From: Phallusia mammillata
Lineage: Eukaryota; Chordata; Ascidiacea; Phlebobranchia; Ascidiidae
DNA: 64,000 bases
NCBI GenBank assembly: GCA_003260075.1
Contig: QLIY01000026.1
Coordinates: 299,467 to 363,466 of the forward strand
Direction of reading: 5' to 3'
The notes under the pieces are model-generated. The model saw only the letters and a list, made by a program, of their open reading frames with translations. It did no database searches and was not told the origin of the DNA. A program made the translations under genes and the position numbers. Positions 1 through 12,400 of this stretch are shown piece by piece. Positions within the stretch are counted from its first letter, which is position 1; every line of letters starts with the position of its first letter.

Positions 1-16
1 AAGCTGGATTTTTTAT

Positions 17-3000
17 TCACTTTTTTACCTTTGCGATAGCCTGCAACTGCCCAGTAATGGATGTCCATTTACTGGCATCAACAATGATCGATTCCAACTC
101 CAATGACAACAGTGCTAGTGCAATTGCTGCATTGGGAAACCGGGCCAGTTTGTAGTGACACATTGCATGGGTCAAGTCGTTAGTCAGAGCTGCCAATCGA
201 TGTGTAATTGAGATCACTGATGACAGGTCAGTGAAATGGCTGAAGGCTATAACTTGGAACTGTTCAAAAGGATTTACAGTTAGTCAACAACTCCTGGGTA
301 TGTTATGTGCATTTGGGTCTTACTATATGTAAATAGTGCAATGGGGTTGTTGCATTAATGTCCCATGAAAGTTTCTCCAGAATAATTCTTTCCATTCTTA
401 AAACATCGCATATTCGACATCCACAGTTACTGTCTTCAACCAATTCACCAGTGCACGGAATGACCTGGGTTGAATGAATAAACAAGCTTTATGTCAAATA
501 ATTTTTCAAACACATTGGACGGTAAATCACATCATTGCTGTCTATATTAAGGGTAGGAAGAGTCAATCAAGCCAGGGTGATGGAAAGGCATGCACAACTA
601 TTAAACCAGTGCTAGCTATAATTGATGGTCCCAGTTGTGAAATCATACTTCCTTTTCAATAGGATGCCAGCTCAGTCACAGCACAAAGAACCATTTAGGC
701 CTATTTTGACTATATTTAAGAAATAAAAAAATATATGTCCTGCTGCAACAACAACACTGTTTAATATTGTAATATTTAGCAAGATAGAAGTTAATGAAAT
801 GTGTTGGTTGTACTGTACTTTTGTCCAGTGTATGCTACCATTTGGCAGTTGTTTGATAAAATGTGTTGCTTAGATTGTACTTCTCGGAATTTTATGACAA
901 ATTTGGCATTTGTTGAAAAAAAATGTGCTGGTTATCTTCTCCACACTCTTTGTTTAGTATTAAGAGACATACAAACAACATTTTAATGCACACAATCTAT
1001 GCTTACATCTTCTTCTTCAGTGATCTTGCTTGCCAGATAGAAACAGGTAATAGCAATGCATTTGAGGTATTTCGGTTGGGCCTGTTGGGAAAGCATAAAA
1101 TTAGGTTTTTGTGCAAGTGTTCAAAAGAAAAAGGGTATTTAACACAACAATGTCCCACCTTGACTGCTGTTATGAAGCGGTCAAGGATACTGACAGCAAG
1201 GAAGAATGTTTCAGGGTGAAAATTGAACTGGTTGTTGAGTTCAGCAATCCATATCACAACCTCGTCGCGGTCTTCGGGACTCACGTCCTTCTGCAAAACA
1301 AGGTTGTACCAGTTGAACCGCAGCATTTGAATACATCAAGCAGGACAAATAATCAACTCAAAATCGTTAAGCGTTTGTTGACTTACGACCCACAGAGCAA
1401 ATACGACAGTTGCGCCATACAGCCGTCACTGTGTACTTAAAATGCCAGGGCGTATGCGGGCAACGGTGACGTCGCTCGCTACGCCTGGGTGATTTTCGCT
1501 AAGCTCGTCCTTTTCTTAAACGCGAAGACGGAAACCGCGTCAGCCCCCCCCCCGTGAGCGAACATTCAAATAGTTACCGCCTGGAAACCGCCGCTCGTTA
1601 AGGGAAGGCGGCAACGCATCAAGTCGCGTTCGTATTTAAATGGCCCAGCCGCCTACTCGGTCCACAGGCGAAGCGAAGGACAAAAAAACGACCTCCAAAT
1701 TTGTAGTAAGGTCACGCAACAGCGGCGCCCTTGAAAACAGTGCAAATCGCCCGAAGCACCAACCACGTATGGCGAAGTGCCATTCCTAATTGCACTATTA
1801 TGGCGAAGGCTTATATTTGCACTCAACATTGATCAACCTTGCAATAAACCATGTTTGCGTTGAAACATATGTCATGACGAACAAACGTGACCCTCCCTGG
1901 TAAAATGTAGGCCAAAAGTAAAGTAGCAAGCACTGTCAGCACAAAACAAAACCTATATATACCTGTTTTACCTTCCACAGATAGTAGGAAATTATTTTGG
2001 GTGCATGTTTACAAGTTATACTAAAGGTTACTAAAATGTCAAAAACTACTATAAGGGAAACACATTAATATGCTAAGTAAGTTAACTAAAGTTTAACAGT
2101 CCTGCATTACCAATTTTATTAAATATGACCACATCCTTTGTTCTCATAGGAAAGGAAGTGGTTTACATGGTTTGACAGAAGGTAACATGCTACTGTTTGG
2201 TGGGGCTAAAACAGGTTTACATGTTTTTCTTCCAACATTCAATACATCTGATCTCAAGCAATGCCCGATAAAGTTGTTTTTCTTAAATTATTTTATAGTT
2301 TTTGACAATCTTTTGTAAAATTTTAGGGCTAAATCGGAACAAAGTAGTCTAAAACATAGGCTTTAATCTTATCCTAGAGTTTTTGGAAAAATACCTCATG
2401 TTAACTATTTATTTGATTTCAACTTACATATTATCGTCCCACTAAATATTTGGATTTACCACAGCTCAAACTTGAGTTGTAAGCAGGAATATCACATTTT
2501 TTTATTCCACAAAGCAGGTTTTATTAATAGAACTACAGGCAAGCTTTTATTTGTATTGAATGTGTTTGTCTCTTTGTTGCTATGATACCATATTTTTTGA
2601 CATTAAAAAATGAAGACATATAAAAGACTATGTTAAAATTGTGTTCAACTCGGTTGCTTTTTGGTACATAATAAAGATGATTTAACACAGTGCTTTTCAA
2701 CCTTTTTTAGTTTGGTGAACCCCAAAAGTTGTTGTGACAAATTCATGCACCCCTTTTCTTGAAAGGTAAACTGAGGTAAAAATCCTTATGCATATCATCA
2801 TCGTTGATACGAAAGTTGAAGTTTTTGTAAAATATTTGTATTGAGACATCACAGACAAAATAGTTAACTAAATAATAAATTTTAATATTACACCAAAACT
2901 TTTTTCTAATTTCCTCAAGGTCAAATATTAATAGTTTATTAAAAGTTTGTGATGCACCCTTGTATAGGGTTGCCATATTTTGTGATACACAATCCCTGAC

Positions 3001-4172
3001 AACATTTATCTCGGTTGTGTTAACCCAGTTTTTCTCAAACTTTTTCGTTTTTTTTCTAAACGATCCCTTTGCCATTATTTCCAGGGCTCGCGGTCCGTAA
3101 GTCTGAATGTGTATTTCAGAAAAACGAAAGTTGATTGCAAGATTTTCCAGTTTGAGAACCGCTGCATTAACCTTTTTTGCGATCCAAACACTTCTATTCT
3201 GGAATAAATTTAGAATATTCGGAAGTCACACGGACGGCGATACGAGATAACGTTAGATACGATACTCTGATCCTTGTCAATTAACTTTCTGTGTAGGCTT
3301 CTATTTAGTTCAGTTTATTAGGCTAAGCTCACTACTCTTACTATCCTTGAAACAATAAGCACATATATCAGGGGTCGCCAACCTTTACCAGTCTAAGAGC
3401 CATTCGAACCAATTTCACACAGAAAACAAACAAAATAATGGGAGCCACAAGGACCTTTTTTAATTTAAAATAAAATGCCACTGTAAAAACGTTTTTCCGC
3501 TCACAACATTCGACTTTTTGTTGTTAGTTAATTCCTTGCATCGCACAGTTAAGGCAAATGAAATTTCCCACGTAGCATCGAATGCTGTGTTTTCTTGAGA
3601 CGCGGATTTTTATTTGTGTATTTAACGGGTATCTTCAGACAACTAGTAACAAACAGGTATTGTTACGCGCACACACACACTGCAAAACGAAACAGTAACC
3701 TTGTACCTATCCTGTGAGCCGCCAGTTTACGTCTTTATGTTTCATGGTATAGACCCCGTTGAAGTACTAGAAACTTTCTCCGTTGGTACATTAATTTAAT
3801 AGTATACACATATATTTTCTTAAATTCCTGACTTTTAAGTACATTTTAACATTTCTCCCTGACGCAGATGTAAACACTAAATTCCCTGACATGTCAGGGA
3901 AAATCCTGATGTATGGCAACCCTACCCTTGAACACCTTTTCGTACTGGTGCACCCCATGCATAATTTGGTGCACACCGGTTGAAGAGCACTGATTTAACA
4001 TTACAATACTTGTGTACAGTCTTATATTTACCATGCTTGCGGGAGATGACAATGGTACACCCTTCCATTCTTCTTTGTCTTTATTCAGTGTGCTTTGAAG
4101 CATAGAAACCAACCGCTGTAGAGGCCAAGCCTGTTCTTTGAGCATAATTCCACTTCCATGAAATTTCTCCAT
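17..4172 (-). CDS. CCNI: Cyclin I-like protein, 3' end beyond window
   Basis: Five minus-strand exons join in phase 0 throughout: 4172-4032, 1290-1159, 1081-1007, 464-324 and 259-29, where a donor (AAG|GTAAAA) shows the gene runs on past the left edge. The joined product has the cyclin box order of cyclin I: a leader with LQRLVSMLQSTLNKD, then SPEDRDEVVIWIAELNNQF, HPETFFLAVSILDRF, PKYLKCIAITCFYLASK, CGCRICDVLRMERIILEKL, TPLHYLHI and the second-fold helix RLAALTNDLTHAM. Known family: cyclin I/G-type cyclins, atypical cyclins that can bind Cdk5 and act in cell survival. The start is uncertain. ATG 4172 is used here, but the exon may begin at an acceptor at 4185 with an upstream exon. The 2.7 kb intron 1290-4032 holds a hAT-like element. 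A cyclin G-type assignment is less likely given the LHIF-like junction. Confidence 0.85.
1440..1700. promoter_or_regulatory. CpG-rich block, possible internal promoter
   Basis: This stretch, inside the long cyclin I intron and just upstream (on the minus strand) of the 1290-1159 exon, is much richer in CpG than its surroundings. It contains a CRE-like GTGACGTC core near 1465. The exon at 1290 is open further upstream to an ATG at 1326, so a short cyclin I form starting there could be transcribed from this block. The promoter role is inference from composition and position only. Confidence 0.3.
2688..3992. mobile_element. hAT-like element, 1.3 kb, with perfect 8-bp target duplication
   Basis: The element begins CAGTGCTTTTCAACC and ends GGTTGAAGAGCACTG, which are imperfect terminal inverted repeats. 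It is flanked on both sides by ATTTAACA (2680-2687 and 3993-4000), an exact 8-bp target-site duplication typical of hAT transposons. No transposase reading frame was seen, so it is probably non-autonomous. It contains parts of other repeat families: a CAGGGGTCGCCAACC end near 3370, and a stretch near 3050-3170 that also occurs, reverse-complemented, near 59340-59420. It sits in a cyclin I intron. Confidence 0.8.
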
Positions 4173-5142
4173 GAATGGTCTTAAGCTGCAAAAGTAAAAA
4201 CAAATGCATAAGTTTAGTTTTTCAATACTGTTACAAAAAAATGATTACCGTGCAGAAATAACTGTGTACTGTAGTTATTTTTGCATTAAAATTGATTTAT
4301 TCAAACAATATTTTAAGACAAAATAAGGTATCTTGATTTACATTTCCTGTTAGGGCTTAAATTGCAAATACATGTTTAGGCAAGTAATTGCTGTTTGTGC
4401 CCAATGAAGATGATGTTTAAGTTGGGCATATTTTCTAACAACATTTCAAAATAAATTAGCAAAAGGAGCCTGTAAAAACAACATTGTACATAGACTTTTA
4501 CAGTCAGTAATTAGTTCCCTTCGTAAAGTACCATCAATAAATTAATAAGTGATATGCATGTTAACCAGAACAATTGCGGGTCAAAGCCACATAAACAACA
4601 TGGACTAACCTCTCTACAGCAGTGGTTCCTTGAAGTTGTGTTGACTGAGAAGGTATCCATAGATAAAAACTTTACAGAAACAATAGGCAATCCATGGCAG
4701 TGTTGAAATATGTGTATTTAGGCAATAGCTTCCATGGCTAGAATTTCTTAATAGTTCACAGCAACAAATTTCACAACACTGCTTTTCTTTCACCGCTATG
4801 ACACTGGGCAATGCAATAATGAACAAAGGCTCTGAAACCCAAAACAGAACTGAAGAGAAAAAAGACAGATGACGTCAATCACACAGGAAGGCAACCGTGA
4901 CGTAACATTATCTCTGTAACAATTCCTTTGTGGTTAATATTTTTTAAAGCTTATATTATTAATCATAGTACAGGTTTCGAACGTTCAACTATAATTATCA
5001 ATTTGCATTTTTACACCCCGTGGTCTAGTTTGGAAAGCATAATGTGTTACGGTTGACTGAGCGCAAAAATGGAAGGTTTTCTGGAAGCATCTTTGTTTGC
5101 ACATCCGCACGGCGCACGTATCTGCACTTCAACACAACAAAA

Positions 5143-6008
5143 GCGCAAACTAAAACAGTCGCTCACGTATCACTACAGTCTCGTTGGCATCTTATATCTT
5201 GTAGTATAACAAATAATTTTTTTGAAAACATTGTTTTTTTGTTACGCAACCTTTATCCTACAGTTTGATTTGACATTTCTTTCTTACTTACTGCTTTGTG
5301 TTGAGAATCGGAATGTTTTAGTTTGGAACATGTCGATGTCGGCATGTCGCCAAAACAAAACCCAAACGTTTGCAATGCTGTTTTTCAAAAATATACTGAC
5401 TTCATATTAATTTTGTTTCGATAGAAATATTTCTGATGTGGATCGGCAACACTTAGGCCTAATTGCTGCACCTACATCATGTGTGTGTAACTTTTAGCAC
5501 TAACAGTACAAAGTACTATATGTCTTGTAATATTGTTGTTTTTGAAACTGTTTTCTTTGCAGAAAATATCAGGCTACTGATTTTGTATCAGAGACGGAGT
5601 TGAAAGACTGTAAATGCAACATTTGGGCTAGCCGCTATTGCATCATAAAACATAGGCCTCCCCCCCCCCGCGCAAACTAAAACAGTCGCTCACGTATCAC
5701 TACAGTCTCGTTGGCATGTTATATCTTGTAGTATAACAAATGATTTTTTTGAAAAATTTTTTTTTTGTTACGCAACCTTTATCCTGCAGTTTGATTTGAC
5801 ATTTCTTTCTTACTTACCGCACTTGTTGTGCTAATACTGCTTTGTGTTGAGAATCGGAATGTTTTAGTTTGGAGCATGTCGCCAAAACAAAACCCAAACG
5901 TTTGTAATGCTGTTTTTTAAAAATATACCGACTTCATATTAATTTTGTTTCGATAGAAATATTTCTGATGTGGATTGGCAACACTTAATTGCTGCACCTA
6001 CATCATGT
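5143..6008. repeat. C-run duplication (about 340-bp copies)
   Basis: A segment starting at 5143 recurs from 5670, immediately after a C10 run (5660-5669), with substitutions and small indels. The second copy runs into another long C run at about 6009-6027. It is the most divergent of the window's C-run duplications and lies in intergenic DNA. Confidence 0.75.
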
Positions 6009-7210
6009 ACCCCCCCCCCCCCCCCCCATCTACGCTTTTTAATCAGAAAAACGTTTCCCGGAACATCAGGACAGCTACGAAATTAGGTATGCTGACCAGT
6101 TTTATGTACTAATATTGACAAAATATACAAATAGGCGTGCGATTAGCCCCCCCCCCGACCCCTAAAGGACCGCGGACCCCAGTTTGGGAACCGCTGGTCT
6201 ACATTGAGGTTTTTTTTAGCAAAAAGATGTGCCCCCCCCCCAATGGATTTTTTGGTGCAGTTTCTCATCATTACTTTTAAAATCATTGGGCCTACCGATC
6301 TCTTCATATCGTTGGACATTTGGTGAACTTGAAACCCAGAATAGAATAAGCATAGCACAGGGACTGCGATAAAAGGTTTTGAAAAACCTGTATGTTTGTA
6401 GTGCGGCCCAGAGTTGTAAGTTGGGCCGGTTACGGGTTGAGTCCGGGCTTGAGTTTCAATAAAGCGGGTAGGCTATGGTTCGGGCCTGACTTTACACTTC
6501 ATTTTGCCGCATTTTTACCGACACTAAATCGGATCGGACGATCAAACCAAACATTAATGACATGTTTTTACGCCCCGGTTTTATTGCAGGGATTGCAGTT
6601 ATAAGAGCTATATAAGTTTATAAATGCAGCCTATACTTTGTAAGCCATTCTCTTTTATAATGATCTGAATTAAGTGCGTATTGCAAATGATTTAATTTCC
6701 TAATTTAATCGACTATTTCCAACAGTATTTGTCTACATTGAGGGTTTTTTTAGCACAAAGATGTCCAGATAGATTATGGACTTTGCAGTTTAGTTGGGTT
6801 TGCTACATACATTTTTGGTGGGGGGACACAGGTCTTACGGGGAGGGCAAGAGACCCGAAAGTTACTTTTAGGGGGCCACGGTGCATGAAAGGTTGAGAAC
6901 CACTGGTCTACACTTAAATCAACGACCGAATGTTAGAGCGACTGCAGTGGTGCATCGGCGTCAATACCGTACAAATCTCTATCCCCACCACGCGGTGAAA
7001 CAAATAAGACAGGAATATTCCTGACAGATGTTTAGAATAATTACATATTAGTGCCACTATGGTATCTAAGACTTCGGTGCTTAATTAACAATTAGTACTT
7101 GATTATACTACGTACCGTATACTTCTTTAGCTTTAACAGCCAAATCTACTTTAATCTCCCCCTTCAAACAGGGGTTGTCAAGTCGAGCCCCGTTTTGTTT
7201 TTTAACAAAC

Positions 7211-7497
7211 GGGCTTGATTCGTATCATTCTGTGTTAGTATTTTAGCTAGTTGCTGTAAATGACCTAATGCCCAACAGCCCACAAACGTCTTGTTTGAAC
7301 CATGGTCTAATATTGTCCATCGTGCATGCCTTTTTTCTCATAGGCAGACCCCCCCCCCCGGGCTTGATTCGTATCATTCTGTGTTAGTATTTTAGCTAGT
7401 TGCTGTGAATGACCTAATGCCCAACAGCCCACAAACGTCTTGTTTGAGCCATGGTCTAATATTGTCCATCGTGCATGCCTTTTTTTCTCATTGGCAG
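7211..7497. repeat. C-run duplication (137-bp copies)
   Basis: Copy 1 (7211-7347) is followed by A, a C run (7349-7359) and copy 2 (7360-7497), differing at a few positions. Unique sequence then resumes at a hAT-like end, CAGGGTTGCCATACC (7495). Confidence 0.85.
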
Positions 7498-7970
7498 GGT
7501 TGCCATACCGTCTTTATTTCTAAGATGTGGTCAAATTTTAAAGGGCAATGTCTTATTTGTGACATCATAATGGAATATATGAAAAAGATGGCATATGATA
7601 TGTCATGGACCGGGCCTAAACGACTTTCGGGCCTAAACACGGGCTACCAAAAATGAGTCGGGTTCGGGTCGGGCTTCCGGCTTGAATTTCGGCCCCGCCT
7701 GCAACTCTGCTTTAAAAAACACGATCGTGCACCACATCGCAAAGTATTGCACGGAAAAATAGTTACACAATCATAACGTATAACGCAGAAAAAAACAGAC
7801 GCCGAGGAATGAAAAGTTGTTCAGGCAAATTAAAAGCCATAAGTGCACTTTAATGACCCAACAAAAAGAGGCACACTTTCGTGTTTTGGTGACAATTTAA
7901 ATAAGTATTGGCGCACTTAGGCAACAAAACTAAAAACAATGCACAATAAACAATAGCGATGTACCCAAAG

Positions 7971-8100
7971 TATAATACTATAGTATTATGCTATATAGCT
8001 GGCAAAAACTTGAAAAAAGAACTTATTAGAGCCCCCCCCCCTATAATACTATAGTATTATGCTATATAGCTGGCAAAAACTTGAAAAAATAACATATCAG
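7971..8100. repeat. C-run duplication (about 60-bp copies)
   Basis: A short AT-rich segment at 7971-8030 is repeated from 8042 after C10 (8032-8041), with small differences at the end. No gene is affected. Confidence 0.75.
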
Positions 8101-8374
8101 ATATTAAAGTCCCACTGTACAAAACGTGAATATTTTAGCCCAGGCCCAAGCTAGATTAACTAAATCTTAATGATCGGAATTTTCCAATGTCCACACCCAA
8201 ATCCTGTTGAGCTGCATTCCGCGCACACCCAAAGCCGATCAACGTTCTTGTGATCTATTGATATTGAACAAAAATAAATATATCCTCTTTATGCCTACGC
8301 ACAAAACAACTTTGGCCTGTATACCGAAGCCCTATACACTCATTTCAATCAAAAACGATTTTTTTCACACAGAA

Positions 8375-9415
8375 TCAAGTTGTGTTGATGCAAAGCGCGC
8401 AGAGACCGGCCCCGGTTTGGCCATCAGGTGTTAACGCCTGATTGATACTGATGACCATAGGACGTGGTTCAAAACTGGAAGTGTCAACAGATTTCTCCAA
8501 TGCTGCGTTTTTTAAATGTACGTAATTGGCAGCGATTGTTATTCTAACGTTATCGTGGCCTTGAAAGAAATTCATCTCATCGCTTCCGTTCCAGTTTCTG
8601 TGGAGAAATAAACGAAATTTTTAGTGCCGCTTTAGAATCATCATTAGGGTCCTTTATGGTTTTCATACCAAATACCTGATGTTGTTCAACTGGGAATGTC
8701 TTGAACTAGCACTGGGGGTAAATTTTTATGAGGATAATTATTTATGTGTGCGGGATTATTGTGTTGAAACATTGGAGGTAAATTTTAATTTCAAAGTCTC
8801 CGGAGGGGCTGAACGAGAGAAAGAGTGTCGAGAATGTCTGCCTAAAAATGTGGACAGCCGTATCAGTAACGAAGATGATATCGCCTAAACCACAAGACCA
8901 GTTCTGGGAAAGGTCGGGTGCATTGACAGATAAGAGAACAACATCACATTCAGCTATATGCAAATTCCTGATGATTTGTGCGTATGCAGTACTACATATT
9001 TTTGGACCAATTCACCTAAGTGCTTTGAATTAACTTACCCGCTAAACGAAAGAGTGTTATTGGAACCCGACAAGCCATCCCAACTCCCATTGGTTTCAGG
9101 AGTTTGATAACCGATGTCCAAATGATAACCAGTGGGTTTCTCTCCGTACCACAAATTAATTGTTACCTTTAAATAAAACCGATTTTTTTTGGTTTATGAA
9201 ATGTAAAGAACTGTTTTTAGGGGTGGCATGACTTACGACAGAAAATGAAGACAAGTCAAGAACGATTTTTGCTTGCCGAGCGCAAGATAGTGTTTCGTCA
9301 CGCGGTGGCGCTAACTCGATGCGAACGCTCGAGTTTTCGCTGATTTCCTCAATTGTCTCGCTTCGCAAGTCCAGAGAATGTTGGCAAGGCATTTCATAGC
9401 AGATACCCTTATGAC
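8375..9415 (-). CDS. Unrecognised C-terminal exons (or separate small gene)
   Basis: Three exons (9415-9237, 9166-9039, 8597-8375) join in phase and end with TGA at 8375. The product has features such as [19 protein letters not shown] and [18 protein letters not shown], several N-glycosylation sequons (NGS, NNT) and few cysteines. I do not recognise the family; the composition fits an extracellular domain. The upstream acceptor (TTTTGAAG|GTCAT) is weak but has the phase needed to follow the last sushi exon, and its GICYEMPC would supply the missing sushi cysteine. Alternatively it is a separate gene starting at ATG 9392, which has no signal peptide. Confidence 0.5.
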
Positions 9416-12400
9416 CTTCAAAACATTTCAGTTCGTTTTAAAATTACGGCTTTGTAAAGTAATGAGTTATATGATAGACTGAAAAAGTCTGAAGTCGTCC
9501 ACCGTTTTATTTAGACATATATATTTCACATAAGTAATAGGTATTGTTAGTACTTGTCAAAGTTTTCAGTCTGTTATTATATGCGACTGTTGTCTATATC
9601 TCTCGTACTGGGTCTCTGGTGACTCGTGATTTACAATATACTACACACAGTTTTTGAGTATATAATATCATGTTTTAAACTGGCAGATAAAACTTTGAAC
9701 TTGCATACACACCATGCCAAATGGGTAGAAATACAGGTTGCAAACTGCACGTATAACTTCCAGATTGCCACTCCACGAATTTAATGTCACACTTTGACCT
9801 GCAAGTTGAGTAGAGCAGGTCACCGTTCGTGCAGTGATATTTTCCGTGGTGAGTTGACGGTGGCGGTCCTCGGCAACCCTTCGGAACGCAACTAAATGGT
9901 TTGGGGGGCAACCATTCCCCATTCTCGCATTGCTAATCAACAAACGATGCAAAATCAAATATGGCATATAAATCGCATAGCATGTTAAAGCAATAAACCA
10001 ATGGTATCTTTTAGTAGCGTTATGTGAAAAAATTTAAATTCCTAAAACAGGGTATCTTCATGTGGGATCTTGGTTACAGCTATAGGCTGAATGAATTCTT
10101 TTAGAAATCTATTAATTCTAAACAAATGTTGCAATAACTTTATTTAAAGAACATTTTGAAACCTAGGGACAAACTAGTTCTACAATATGCTGCTGCTAAT
10201 AAATTTAGATTTTTGGTGCAGATATACGGTCTGTATATCAATTATTTTCTGTGGATTATATAGGTAATAAGTTTAACCAGAAATTGGCCAGTGTAAGACA
10301 TTAGTCTAGGTCAGCAGATTTCAACTTGAATCAAGTAGCCTTATAACGTAAACAGCGGCTTTTCAGGGAATTATCATTGTTGACATGACGTCTGCCAAAT
10401 TTCGATGAGCTGGCCTAGCTTATTATAAATCACCGTACTTTGGCAGTGGGACGAGAGTCGCGGTTTATAAATCCGTAATCACAAGTCAAGAGGCAAATTG
10501 ATCCGAGCCGATTCCCATCTGAGCAGTATAACGTGGAAACACTAAACCTGGAAAATTTTGGATCAACCTCAACTTCAATATCGGGGCATCGACTTCGAAT
10601 ACACTTGCTTGGTGGCATTGGATCCCATCCCTTGTCCAAGGTACATGTACTAAAAATTTCATTTTTTTGCAATAAATTACGGATAACAAAACTATACAAA
10701 ACATGTTTGCCACGACTATTACAGCACGCGAATTTACTTTGAATTTCACTGAAGTGTTGTTTATTTACTAGTAATTATTTGCTGTAAATTATTTTTTAAA
10801 CAAAAATTTAATTTGCTTGTAGTCTATAGTTGTCGGATGGTTTACCGACAATAATACAGTGTTGTTGCCAGACGTATTTTATAACCTTTCCGTTTTGTTC
10901 AAAATTTAAACCAATCGTCGAAAAGTGGGATGATTTGTTTATATTTGCCGGTTGAACAAAAGGGATACTTTATGAAATGTAATGAACATTATAGTGCAAC
11001 GCAATTAAACTTTGTCAAGTTGTTTACTAACGAGCAAACATATTTTCAAACACGCAAACATGAATTCTCGCTTTACAGACCTTAATCCACTATAATCAGG
11101 CACAAAACAATTTGCTATGTAGTTAAACCTTGATAAAAGATAGATTACTTGCTTATTGATACATCAGAATGGTTTACACTAGACTGGGTTAAAAGGCTGA
11201 GTTTACTTGTAGCAAAATAGTGAGAAATATATTTTGGCAATAGACAAGCGGGGCCCACCTGGTTGAGTTTCCAATCAGCTGATAACCATCTCGACAGGAA
11301 AATGTACAAGTCGATCCAATAGCGTTGCCATCGTTACATACAGCTCGGGGGTCGACTAGAGATGACTTAAGGACAACGCCTATTAGAGACAACGAGCGTG
11401 TGTTCTGAGACGATTGACTTCCGGGAAGTTTGGCGCATGAGGGCGCCACGCAGTCCCATCGCTCGTCTTCTGTTCCCATCCACGTTCCGTTGTGTGAGCA
11501 CGTTCGTGTGTTATTGTAAATCGTGTCTTGAGGAACCAAGCCTTCGTGGCATCTTAGCACACAAACCGTGCCCGCTGTGCCGTCGCCTTCGCACGTGACA
11601 ATACCGGTGTCATTTCTCGCCATTGTACCACGCAACGTGCACTTGACTGAAAGCAAAACAAACTTAAAGACGCAAGCCAATGACGATGGTATCGCAATTT
11701 TCATTCGACAAGGAACCAACCTCGGTCACAGGCGGTGCCACCGAAGCCCTCCGGGCAGCTGCAAGTGTATCCGTCGCTCTGATTTGTGCATGTACCACCA
11801 TTGGAGCACTTCGGCTGTTTGCCTACCTTGCAGTGGTCGTATATGTGTTCACAGTTTACCCCGCTGTACCCTGGTTCACATGAGCATCTGCAAACAGGCA
11901 ATGGTTTAAGTTAATTGGTCACAAACATTTTTGCTGCTAATTTGGCAAGTGTAAAAGTATCGTACTGATAAGTTTGATCTCCGTCGATACATGACCCGTT
12001 GTTACGACAGGGAGAGGATGCACAGTCATCTGTGTCTATCTAAAGAAAAAAGTAAAAGATTTGTTAAAATTTTTGTTTCACGCAACGCGATTGGCTAATT
12101 GATTTTATGTTCATCAGTATTACCTCACAGTTTGCTCCTTGGTATCTGCTTTCACACAAACACTGATATCCATTCACCCGGTCCAAACACGTTCCTATTG
12201 ACAAAAAATGAAATTTAAATGAGAAAAAAAGCTGCACAACACAAACTAAATGCCGCTCAATGCTACTCCCCAACTAATTCACTCGTTGCCCAAAGCTAGT
12301 ATTGACGAACAGAAACCTGGTAAACTGTTGTGTAACCTTTTAACACCAACAAACACGTGCAGGGCAACACCATAAGCCGCAGGTGCGAAAACAGCAATCG

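Larger units (their letters stand above)
4186..8374. other. Intergenic region, repeat-rich, no supported gene
   Basis: It lies between the 5' side of cyclin I and the end of the large VWA/EGF gene. The proximal part (about 4860-4910) has GACGTCA and TGACGTAA motifs that could be CRE-type promoter elements for cyclin I. The rest holds C-run duplications, fragments of hAT-like ends (GGGAACCGCTG near 6188, GAGAACCACTG near 6896) and a sequence bounded by CAGAGTTG near 6409 and CAACTCTG near 7708. The open frames here have no splice-supported coding character. Confidence 0.6.

Noticed and set aside
2743-3075. 110-codon minus-strand open frame in the cyclin I intron
   Set aside because: Lies entirely within the hAT-like element, has no transposase motif, and is Lys/Phe-rich as expected from A/T-rich sequence.
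8742-8963. Minus-strand frame with an acceptor-like CCCAG and NWSCGLGDI as a C-terminal exon
   Set aside because: No usable donor, and the phase does not fit. The exon 9166-9039 joins correctly to 8597-8375 without it.
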